A DNA stretch of 64,000 nt, taken from Toxorhynchites rutilus septentrionalis. Taxonomy: Eukaryota > Arthropoda > Insecta > Diptera > Culicidae. This document shows positions 55,251 to 64,000 of this stretch, piece after piece; within the stretch, counting starts at the first letter, position 1, and each line of letters starts with the position of its first letter. A model generated the notes under the pieces. It had not been told where the DNA came from, did not search any database, and was given only the letters and a program-made list of their open reading frames with translations. The stretch spans positions 78,763,704 to 78,827,703 of the forward strand of contig NC_073746.1 of NCBI RefSeq assembly GCF_029784135.1, given 5' to 3'. The translations under genes were made by a program, and so were the position numbers.

Positions 55251-55990
55251 AATGAAATGAAATGGAGATCGTTCATCATATTTTGATTGATGTTTTGGGG
55301 ATGAGAAAATTCGCAGCACAACCAGTTCCAAACGAGCTCAATTTTATTCAATAATTTCTTCGCAATCAAGTGGATGAGGACATGCTTGAACGATCAAATT
55401 CTGATCCCACGTTCAAATTCGATCAAAAGTGAAGGCAATTCTAACTGTTTTCCTCGATATTCGCGGTGTCCTCCAATTGGAATTCCTTCTGGAGTGCCAA
55501 ACAGTCAATAAAGGCATCCGAGAGAGAAAAATCGTTGCAAACGGCCAGGTTTGTGGAAGGATAGCACTTGGATTTTGTAGCATTTTAACGTTAACGTTAA
55601 CCAGCTTATCGACCGATCATTGTTGTGTGGAGGGTGAATGTGATCCTCTTATTACATCCAATATATTTCGCTTGCAATGCGTTGTCTTCCCTTTTATACA
55701 TACCGTGCCTATACGCATCCCTACCGCCCATATTTCGCCCGCTTTTCGGTTTTCTCCAACCCTGCATCGCCCAACCCAACCACGCAGCACGGGCTCTTGT
55801 CCTTCGGTATTCTCTCAGCGGTGAGGGCAAGACGTGTGCTCTGCGTCCATGCATAGAACATCTTCGAAATGGCTGGTCTTTTGGTGGCTGAAATCGTACA
55901 ATTGTGAACGAATTTTTGGGCAAAAATGGCACGAATGTGATTGAAAAAGCACCGTACTCTTCAGATATGGCCTCGTTTTAGTTTTTCCTA

Positions 55991-57287
55991 AAGCCTGTCC
56001 ACGTTAAATTTCGGACTCCAGGATGATGCCAGTAAAACAAAAATTCACGTAATACAATAAAACCGATTGTTTATTTTAGTAAAATAGATTTATATCTAAC
56101 AGAGGAAAGCTTACTTCGATGTTTATTACGTTGTCTGTAACGTTCACGAACTTTCTTGGGAACATCCGCCATTAGGTTCCGTACAGTATCCTCAGATATG
56201 CTGGCGGCGGCGCTTTTCCATCTGCTCTTGAAATCATTAATGCCACTCGCTTTCTTCTTAGTTTCGAATAGTTTTCGTTTCATTAGAGTCCAGTACTTTT
56301 CCACTTGGCGAAGTTCTGGACAGTTTGGTGGATTTGCTTTTTTGGCACATATTTGACCTCATCTGCATTATACCATTCCAGGATGGATTTTGCATAGTGA
56401 CAAGAAACCAAATCTGGCCAAAACAACGCTGGAGAGTCGTGGCTTCTTATGAATGGTAGCAACCGCTTCTGGAGACATTCCTTCTCGTAGACATCTTTGT
56501 TGATAGTGCCGGTAGAGACGAAAGGTTTTGATTTTCGGCCACAACTGCATATGACCTGCCAAACCAAGTACTTTTTGGGGAATTTAGACTGCTTCTTGGT
56601 CCGGAAACACTCGGCTACAGCATTCCTTCGCATTGCAGCATAAAAAGCGAGACCCGGAAGCTGTTTGAAGTCTTCGAGAACAAAAGTTCCATCGTCCATT
56701 ATGGTGCATGAACATTTTTGCAAAAACTGGGTGTAGAGCACCTTAGCACGGCTTTTTGCAGTGAAATTTTGCTTATCATCACGATTGGGCACCTTTTTCA
56801 CTTTGTACGCCTTCAGTCTATGCCTCTGCTTCACTTTTTGTACATATGATTTTGATTTTCCAACCTTTCGAGCCACATTTCTAACTGAAAGGTTGGGATG
56901 TTTCTCAATAATGGCAACCACCTTTCGGTCCATCTGTCGGGAGCATACTTTTCGATTTGTACCGCTTCCAACCTTCCAATCCACAGCTAAGCGCTGGTCA
57001 AACGATTTGCACACACTAAACACGGTGCTCTTCGGCAGTTTTAGCTTTTTGGCGAGATCGCGTACCGACAGTGTTGGATTTTGCTGCCGTTCACGCAAAA
57101 TGCGTTTGCGTACTTCCACTTGATTCGACGCCATTTTACCAAACTGAAGAAGAATGTAAACATGTTGGGCATCGAAATAAAGAGGAGGGTTTCAGCTGTC
57201 ATGTAAGTAAAATATTTCATTGATTAGTGAAATATTTCATAAGCTACACTGAAAGAAAAGTGTCCGAAATTTAATGTGGACAGGCTT
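55991..57287 (-). mobile_element. ITmD37E (DD37E) transposon
   Basis: This 1,297-bp element is flanked by TA (55,989-55,990 and 57,288-57,289). Left end AAGCCTGTCCACGTTAAATT-TCGGAC; the right end in inverse is AAGCCTGTCCACATTAAATT-TCGGAC, with one mismatch in the first 26 bases. It encodes one transposase on the minus strand. This family is characteristic of mosquitoes. The similar TIRs and a single coding lesion point to a fairly recent insertion. Confidence 0.9.
56071..57134 (-). pseudogene. ITmD37E transposase with one frameshift
   Basis: The cut-and-paste transposase starts MASNQVEVRKRILRERQ with a helix-turn-helix LSVRDLAKKLKLPKSTVF, and a second one with LSVRNVARKVGKSKSYVQ. The catalytic domain shows MDDGTFV (first Asp) and FWPDLVSCHYAKSILEWYN (second Asp). 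In an A-run near 56,340 a base has been lost relative to the family reading. The first frame then ends at 56,283 without the catalytic Glu. The next frame continues with CPELRQVEKYW, whose Glu lies 37 residues after the second Asp when the lost base is allowed for, then LMKRKLFETKKKASG and a basic C-terminus ending at 56,071. The rest of the gene is open. It is a nearly intact but inactive gene. Confidence 0.9.
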
Positions 57288-57634
57288 TATTTACAAAATT
57301 CAAATTATCGTTTCATGGGGCCGGGTTTGACAGCATTTAAGACATAAAAACGAATTCAATGCCTGAGCTTAAAAGACAATAGTTGGATATAGCTGTGAAA
57401 AGTTTTGACTGGATTGTACGTTGGAGAGAGTGTATTCTTGCAGAAGGAGTCAATTTTGAAGGCGATAATATAAATAAAGTTGATAAATGAAGCATTTTTT
57501 TTCGAGAACACAAATTTCCGTTGTATATTTGACAGAATGTAATTCTAGTTTTTTTTAAGTTCAATATTTATAGTGTAAACCAGTACTGCTGAATTGGTTT
57601 CAATTTCATAAGCCGTTTTTTTACGTATATTGTA

Positions 57635-58119
57635 CAGGGTCTTTCAGATTAAACGCTCACGCAAAAATTATTAATAACTTCTGCAAAAGTGGACCGATTT
57701 TTAGTTTTGAAAAACGAAAATAAAGCTTATTTCAGCACATTTTCGATGTGACCAACCCTTTTTCAATAACGCGTTTTAAACGGTGAACAAAATACTTCAT
57801 GCACAACTCTAACATTACGACTTCGATGCTATTGAAAATCCGAGTTATTTCTTTTTTAAGTTCCACCAAGTTTTGTGGCTTATTAACATAGCAACGGTCC
57901 TTCACGTACCCCCAGAGGAAGTAATCGATGACGAGAAATGTTGAAATTCTTACCATAAGAGGACAAAGTATCATCAAGGCTTCGGTTGCTCGAGTAATAC
58001 GATTTCACTAAAAATACACGTTCTTGTAAATTGTACATCTTGACACTAAAAACCATACAATCAGACTGAACGAGTCATTAGATTTTTTTTTGCGTGAGCG
58101 TTTAATCTGAAAGATCCTG
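57635..58119 (-). mobile_element. Internally deleted mariner-like element
   Basis: Flanked by TA (57,633-57,634 and 58,120-58,121). TIRs of about 34 bp: CAGGGTCTTTCAGATTAAAC-GCTCACGC on the left and, in inverse, CAGGATCTTTCAGATTAAAC-GCTCACGC on the right. The 485-bp interior keeps only the 3' part of a transposase on the minus strand, so it is a deletion derivative of a full-length element. Confidence 0.85.
57732..57977 (-). pseudogene. Mariner-like transposase C-terminal fragment
   Basis: The minus-strand frame contains DYFLWGYVKDRCYVNKPQNL and VELKKEITRIFNSI, then MKYFVHRLKRVIEKG. This is the segment after the third catalytic Asp in mariner-like transposases of the type that read ..PDFFLWGYLK... 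The catalytic core and N-terminus are deleted. The first residues of the open frame are not part of the family sequence. Confidence 0.75.
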
Positions 58120-58124
58120 TACCA

Positions 58125-60300
58125 TCTTTTCATAATTTTCATTTTGTATCTAGGTGGTACAATAAAATTCTAGGGTTGTATCGCATATTCAACATTTTTC
58201 CCCAGAAATTGGGATAACCTTGAACGAACGCTCTTCGACCACTGAGAGGAGCACCTAGTAAAGCGAAAACATTAGACGCAGAGAACGAACTAATAAATTC
58301 AACTTTTAAAAGCCTCACCTGTACAAGTGTAAAATTAAATTTCTTATTGACAATCTGTTGAGGCAACCACAGGGGAGTCGATCCGCCTTGCCCTACCCTA
58401 TCCCAACTAACTCATTTCGAATTCCCAACCGGGCTGTGGAGCTCGTGAAGGTTGCCAAGTATAGTTTAAGATGCGGAAAAGTTCTCCCCAGCACAAAGAT
58501 CATTTTATGCAAATTTATGCAGGCTCCATTTTCTTGGCAAGGTACGCCCACAGCCTCGTCGTCGTCCTTCTAATCTCGGCCTATTCCCTTCAGCCAGGCC
58601 CCCGTCTCCCCCGATACACGATCGTCGAGGGAATACAAGTACACAATCATACGTAAGCTTCCGTAAGGTATCGAGGCAATAAAATCTCCTACCGGATTAG
58701 CACCGGGATTACAAAACGAGAGAAAGATGGTCCCCAAGCGGGAAACAGGCGGAAAGTGGGTGGGGTGGGGAATCGAATAAATAGGACACAACAACGAGTC
58801 CGTTCTCCCGGCATGAAGGATGGTGGTACGGGGCGATGGAGCAATTTTGGATTATAATTTTCAAGCTTTCCCTCGACTTAGAGTAGTTTGACTTTTGGGG
58901 GATTATCTCCAACAGCTGCTGCACTTTATGTGATGTATGGGGGGTTTCGTCGAAATGATTATCTGGCAAGATGTGTGCAAAATGGGAAAGTATGCTTGAG
59001 TAGCAAAGTTGAATACTAGCTGAGGTGGGAAAGAAAACAGCATATGGTTTAATATCGGATAATTTCATTGCAAGCTAAATTGAACGTTTTGCTTATGGGT
59101 TGAATATAATCCTCGAATGAATGTATCTGGGTTTCGCCGAAACATACTTTGAAGCGGTGATTAGTCGTTCTTTCTACACACACACAAACACATAAAAGAA
59201 CAAAAATGTGCTGATTAAATTCCGTCCACAGCATCACGCTGACTCAAAACCAATTTGCTGTCTGGAACGATCTTTTCAAAGAGTGAATTCACACGAAGAT
59301 CATAAAGAGCGAAACTACACAGCAATAAATGCGCAACAAAGTGCAGAACACCAATCAGGATGGCGACAGAGGATGGAGTAGAATGGCGTAACTAGAGCAT
59401 ACAATCCACTAATGAAAGTCATTTTTTAATCCATCACTGTCAGCGTGTTTGACCTGACACATCCGTTGTTGGGTGCCGAGTGAATACCAACTAAGAATGA
59501 ATATTTTTTCCATGTAATTTTTGTTTTTTTTTGCGACCATCAGTTGATGACATCGGTTCGTAGTGACACAACACTCGGAGAGAGCGACACAGAGCGGGGG
59601 GAGGCGGCGAATCCGCTGACAGCTTTGAACCTGTTTATTTTCGTGTATCTAAATCCTGGATACCAGCACATAATCTATGTATGTTATGCAACTGTCGCGA
59701 AACGTCGACAGAGAGTTCTGCGCCAGATGGTAGCACCGGTTTTGCCGATGTTCTTGAATTCCTGTCATCCTTTCGCGTACTCGGCGGGGGAAGAACCATA
59801 TCAAATGGAGCAAATTTGACAGTTCGCACCATTTACGCTATCGTGCAACGATAAACCGGCAGAGTAAGTCGTAACAAACGCTAATTTAATTCACGTTTTA
59901 TTCAACCCCAACGAGATACAATATCAGAAGATCGTTACGAAATCAGGGTAGCGACCGTTGCTTGCTGACAGCGTTTATTATGTCAGATAATTTGACATTC
60001 AGGAGAGCATGAGATGGAGACAGTTATATAGTTGTTGAATACATATAGATGTATTTCATTTGTGGGCAAATAATTGATGTAGAGGTGCAGAGCATTGGGT
60101 TTTTTGTATCATCACTAAAAAGAAGGCCAAACCACCTATTTGGATCAATAGATAAATCGAATCATTAGTCATGATGCTAAATCAGTAAAATCATAATGCA
60201 GATTGAGTTGTGGACGATGTTCCTGGCTAAATATGTACATGATAAAATGTTAATTACTATAGCATTATTTATTGAAAAAATACCACTAAATTATTTATTT
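58125..60300. other. Unassigned region with GC-richer islands
   Basis: Positions 58,360-58,860 and 59,540-59,830 are GC-richer and look single-copy. Frames of up to 119 codons overlap on opposite strands and show no known motif. ATTTTATGCAAATTTATGCA near 58,502-58,521 contains an octamer-like ATGCAAAT word. A (CA)n run occurs near 59,176-59,190. No gene is supported. Confidence 0.35.
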
Positions 60301-60479
60301 TGCACTAGTTTACCCCGCAAACTTCGTCCCGCCCAACATTTGTTTTTTGTTAACAATATCTTCAAACATTCACGTTTTCATACTATGAGCAAGTTCATGG
60401 GTCCAATCGCAGAACTGTTCATTGATTGATCTTCCAATCGACCCCGTTGAATTTACCCTTTACTGTAAAATTGCTAGTA

Positions 60480-61783
60480 CAGGGTGGGCCATTTAAAGTG
60501 GAAGCATCTGGCAACCCCATAACTTTTGACAGAGATGTCAGAATAACAAATGTCAAACCGCGTTGGAAGCGTCATTTCAGTACAATTTTAACCATGGAAC
60601 AATACACACCTAAACAACGTGCTGAAATTGTTCAGCTGTACATTCAAAATAACTTCTCAATTGTGTTAACTAAACGTGCGTGGAAAAATAAAAATAAATT
60701 TAAAACATCGCCTGGAGACAACACTATACGTCGATTATATGCCAAATTTATATCGTCTGGTAGAGTTGGTAATGCCAGTCATCTGTCCAGACAACGACCA
60801 AGACGTGTCGACGAGAATATTGATGCCGTTCGAGCCAATGTTGCAGAGACTCCATCGACATCAGGTCGCCATCGTTCGCAAGAGTTAGGCATCGCTCGAA
60901 CCACTCTCCGACGCATAATTCGTGTTGATTTGAAAATGTTTCCGTATAAAATTCAAATGGCTCAACAACTTAACCCATCTGACTTACCACGTCGACTTGA
61001 TTTTGCGAAATGGACCATCGAAATGGCCAAAAATGAACGTGGCTTTTGGCAAAAAATCATAATGTCTGATGAGGCGCATTTCAACTTGAATGGAGGAGTG
61101 AATAAACAAAATTGTCGGTTTTATGCTACTGAAAACCCTCAATTCATCGAAACGCAACCTCTTTACGACCAAAAAGTTACTGTGTGGTGTGGCATTTATG
61201 CCGATAAAGTCATCGGCCCGTACTTCTTTGAAAACGAAAATGGAGCAACGGTAACCGTGAATGGGGAGCGTTATCGGACAATGATAACCGATTTTTTATT
61301 GTCATTTGTTCGTGAAAATGAATTGGACAATTACTGGTTCCAACAGGACGGCGCTACATGCCATACAGCGGCTGCCACGACCAAATTATTGCGCGAAATG
61401 TTCCCCGGAAGATTAATATCGAAAAACGGCGATTATGACTGGCCACCGAGATCACCTGATTTGACGCATCCTGACTTTTTTTATGGGTATATTTAAAATC
61501 CAAGGTACCAAGGACCCTGGCTGCGCTGAAAGACAATATCCGACAAGAAATTGCTGCCATATCGGCCGAAACATTGGGCAAAGTGATGGAAAATGCCGAA
61601 AAAAGGGCACATTTTTCGGTCAAGGCCAGAGGCGGTCATTTACGAGATATCATAATCAAAAAGTAGTTAGAACAAATCTCCTTGGACCAAAATAAATGAA
61701 TTTCAAAAAAAAAAATTTAAAATTCCACTTCTTTACTTTGCTATTGCAAAAACAAATCCTTCCACTTTAAATGGCCCACCCTG
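60480..61783 (+). mobile_element. DD41D mariner-like (rosa-like) transposon
   Basis: This 1,304-bp element is flanked by TA (60,478-60,479 and 61,784-61,785). TIRs are identical over the first 25 bases, starting CAGGGTGGGCCATTTAAAGT. It contains a single transposase gene in forward orientation and is inserted in a Helitron-like element. Perfect TIRs and only one visible coding lesion suggest a young copy. Confidence 0.9.
60594..61666 (+). pseudogene. DD41D transposase with one frameshift
   Basis: The likely start is ATG at 60,594 (MEQYTPKQRAEIVQLYIQNN), where the first helix-turn-helix begins. The open frame extends further upstream only through TIR and flank. A second DNA-binding part includes GRHRSQELGIARTTLRRIIR. 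Catalytic motifs: IMSDEAHFNLNG (first Asp), WFQQDGATCHTA (second Asp), WPPRSPDLTHPDFF (third Asp, 41 residues after the second). Immediately after, a run of seven T (61,476-61,482) is one base short. The frame then stops at 61,496, while the adjacent frame carries on with VYLKSKVPRTLAALKDNIRQ and ends AGGHLRDI-type sequence at the TAG at 61,664-61,666. All catalytic residues precede the lesion, so a protein lacking about 60 C-terminal residues could be made. Its activity is doubtful. The rosa-like label follows from the D-to-D spacing. Confidence 0.9.
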
Positions 61784-62004
61784 TATTTCTAGTAAAACTC
61801 ATCATTATAATATCACATTATTTTCAGACACAATTCTCGTTCAAGATTTTTCAACCACTTCCAAATAACATGTTTGTCCGTTGCATGGAATAAATGTTTC
61901 AGAAAATATGATATACCAAAGACAGCCCTAAATCGGACAATTCCTTTCTCGAGTTCTGCTCTTATCAACACATTCGGCGATACTTTTTTATTGGTATAGA
62001 TAGA

Positions 62005-62860
62005 AGAAGATATAGGAGTGCGTTTCATCAAATTAAAATCCATTTCCAGTTTCGAACAAAGATCAATTTCGCTAGCGCAAACATCAAATGGACTAACAGC
62101 ACTTGTCACTATGTAATTTTAGAACATAATTAATTTTTATTCGAAATTAAATTTTCCGAATTTTCTCTTTTTACTTCAGAGTTTTCCGAAAATTTTCAGT
62201 TGTCATGTTTTTTTTTTAACACACTGATAGTTATTTTTCCATTATCTTCTCCTACACTTTAAGCATATTCGCTGAACTAAATGTTAGTTTTTTTTTTCAT
62301 ATTTATTCTTTCTATTTTGGTCCACTGCTTCGTTTTTTTTCTTTTTGTTTTTCTGGTATGGGACATTTCATATAGCACATGGACAATGTCCGATTTTAGA
62401 TAATTTGATTTTTTCATAACTACATTGTGTCAGCCAGACCACTGTCGGCCGAATCGTGTCCACACTCATCTGCGGAGCTGTTGGGGGAGGACCGATAAGC
62501 AATAGTCGGTCACGTGTATCAGGGCAGGAATCTCCCTAATTCCTTACTACTGGTGTCAAACCACCATAAAAACATTTATTGCACCCTAAAACCTCCACAT
62601 GCCAAATTTGGTTTTATTTGCTTGATTAGTTCTCGAGTTATGCAGAAATTTGTGTTTCATTTGTATGGCAGCTCCCTCTTAGAGAGGGGGGGGGTGTAGT
62701 GTTGAGCCACCTTAGAAATGTTTCTTGTCCCCTAAAATCTTCACGTGTCAAATTTGGTTTTGTTTGCTCGATTAATTCTCAAGTAATGCAGAAATTTGGG
62801 TTTCATATGTATGGCAGCCCCCGTCTGAGAGGGGGGGGGAGAGTTTAAAAAAAATGCGAC
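62005..62860 (-). repeat. Helitron-flank sequence and G-run tandem repeat
   Basis: Positions 62,005-62,210 match, in inverse, the flank upstream of Helitron-like copies 1 and 2 (CTAGCGCAAACATCAAATGG, then TTTTCCGAAAATTTTC). Positions 62,559-62,706 and 62,707-62,841 are two inverse units of the repeat at 20,924-21,180, each ending in a G-run. The same larger repeat therefore accompanies the Helitron-like segment here as at 21 kb. Confidence 0.6.
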
Positions 62861-62864
62861 TTTA

Positions 62865-64000
62865 GAGCACAGACAGAATATTCTGTATAAATTCGTAGAA
62901 AAAGCAACAAGTTGATAAGTTTTTCACTGGAAACGTTCTATTTAACGTATCTACTGTGTTAGATCATACATTTTTTCAAATAAAATATACTGTGTTTTTA
63001 ATAAAAAAAAAAAAAATTCAATTTCTTCTATGTAAGGTTATAAAAAAATATTATTTTTTCGCTGCACTATAAACAATGCTTTAATTATTGCATAATCAAA
63101 AGCACGATAAAGTTGGCTTATAATGCGCCGGTGTTTTTCCTCATGTAAGGATTGTGTTCTCTGAAGTTCGCTTCCCACAGCCCTATGAAGGGTTAACAGT
63201 TCATCGATCAACATCCAATGCAGAAGCCAATTCTGATTTGTTTTGTTTGATGTGGATTTTCATTAAGTAATGATTTCAATTCTGAAATGAATTTTGATCA
63301 CAATGAGGAATAAAGAAGAAAAGATAAGGAAAATAATAATTCCAAATTGCGAAATTTAGATCTTAAAGATTTCAGATAGATTATGTTAGGATTGGGATTG
63401 AGACGGTAACGTATCAATAGGAAAGTATGTATTGTATGTAAGTTTGGAATCAGTTATAATTTTCAATTTTTGCTTAATTAAAAACAAATTTTCGATTGTT
63501 GAACATGTTTTGCACAAAAAATCTTTTTCACATATAATTCTAGTCATGGTGACTATGGTCTGTGGTATACAGCTTACAGAGATTGAACTTACAGCTTTAA
63601 GAGATTAAATAGAGACTAGCGAGGAACAATATTTCCAGTAACATTTATTCACGATATTTTGTTAAAATAAAATTTCTTTTACAAAAAAAAAAACTGCGAG
63701 AGCTCATCCAAGGTCCCGAAGATTGTCTCAATCGTATGTGATAAACGCAGGCAATCTTATGATTCGAACCATTCACAAATAAGTATCAGTGAATTGTTGG
63801 ATTGCTTTCACTTGCAAAAAAACAACGATTATTATTCAGAAAACGCATCGAAAATGCATTGTCGATTTCAAGACTATCATACTTCTCGGATGATCAAATG
63901 ATAAATAAAAAAAAGTCTTCATAATCTGCGTTACACATTCTACATATTTCGTTACTAAAATAGTACATGTAGACTGGAAGAAAGTAAGGAAGCAGGAAGA
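62865..64000. other. Unassigned AT-rich region
   Basis: No gene or element ends were recognised; the region is AT-rich with homopolymer runs. Confidence 0.3.

Larger units (their letters stand above)
55258..57490 (+). pseudogene. mariner (DD34D-type) transposase, split by insertions
   Basis: Pieces of one mariner transposase lie in order on the forward strand. At 55,258-55,430: HHILIDVLGMRKFAAQPVPN and DEDMLERSNSDPTF. At 55,430-55,540: AILTVFLDIRGV, then QTVNK. At 55,881-55,990: IVNEFLGKNGTNVIEKAPYS, then a damaged SPDLAPCDFF region. The gene then breaks at a TA where ITmD37E is inserted (55,991-57,287). It resumes at 57,290 with KFKLSFHG, GFDSI, DIKTNSMPELK and near 57,400-57,480 DWIVRWRECILAEGVNFEG. 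The segment 55,541-55,880 is unrelated GC-richer DNA replacing the part with the second catalytic Asp. The copy is long dead and serves as a landing site. Confidence 0.85.
60305..62004 (-). mobile_element. Helitron-like element, copy 3, interrupted
   Basis: On the minus strand it starts TCTATCTATACCAATAAAAA at 62,004 and ends GGGCGGGACGAAGTTTGCGG-GGTAAACTAG at 60,305, followed by T. The body matches copy 1 at 21,345-21,693 (GTGTTGATAAGAGC, GAATTGTCCGATTTAGGGCT). It is interrupted by the DD41D transposon (60,480-61,783). Removing that leaves about 394 bp. No TIR or flanking duplication of its own is seen, in line with Helitron structure. Confidence 0.65.

Noticed and set aside
1..64000. Endogenous viral sequence
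   Set aside because: No recognisable viral polymerase, capsid or glycoprotein motifs were seen; the reverse transcriptase present is of LINE type.

Overview
This window looks like mosquito nuclear DNA, most likely Aedes, and it is almost entirely transposable elements (TEs). The evidence is an ITmD37E (DD37E) transposon, an I-clade LINE with an RNase H domain, a tRNA-headed SINE resembling the Aedes Feilai type, many short elements flanked by TA, and the nesting of elements typical of large culicine genomes. I found no host protein-coding gene, rRNA, functional tRNA or CRISPR array that I can support. The few higher-GC, apparently single-copy islands (about 1.7-2.5, 8.6-9.9, 28.2-29.1, 37.4-38.4, 45.3-46.9, 54.3-55.0 and 58.3-59.8 kb) have no recognisable coding content. 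They could be intergenic DNA, introns or regulatory DNA.

Layout. 0-10 kb: an unassigned island, a 5'-truncated I-clade LINE (3.6-5.8 kb), a Tc3-like fragment, and a fold-back element carrying a SINE. 10-20 kb: a Tigger-type remnant, short elements with its TIRs, tiny GTCCACGTGG elements, and two members (14.8-16.1, 19.2-19.9 kb) of a family with palindromic ends, called the P-end family here. 20-29 kb: hAT, I-clade, Helitron-like and TA-flanked MITE-type sequences. 29-36 kb: a piggyBac-like element between TTAA sites with a P-end element and a retroposon nested inside it, followed by a pogo-type transposon with a 508-codon open reading frame. 36-54 kb: repeats, a decayed Tigger transposon (40.3-42.7 kb), a P-end element enclosing a gag-like ORF (48.4-50.4 kb), a pogo-type element carrying a tRNA SINE with perfect target duplications, and more P-end copies. 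55-64 kb: ITmD37E inserted into an old mariner transposase gene, an internally deleted mariner-like element, and a DD41D (rosa-like) element inserted into a Helitron-like element.

The coding content is therefore transposases and reverse transcriptase at different stages of decay. The best preserved are the DD41D element (one apparent single-base loss), the ITmD37E element (one single-base loss just before its catalytic Glu) and the pogo-type element (one stop codon just after a probable 63-bp intron). The least explained structure is the P-end family. One end carries two successive palindromes and the other carries one, the polarity is consistent across copies, and the interior is modular with arrays of roughly 90-100 bp repeats. 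Repeat boundaries were placed by eye and may be off by some bases. Family names are from recognition, not database search.
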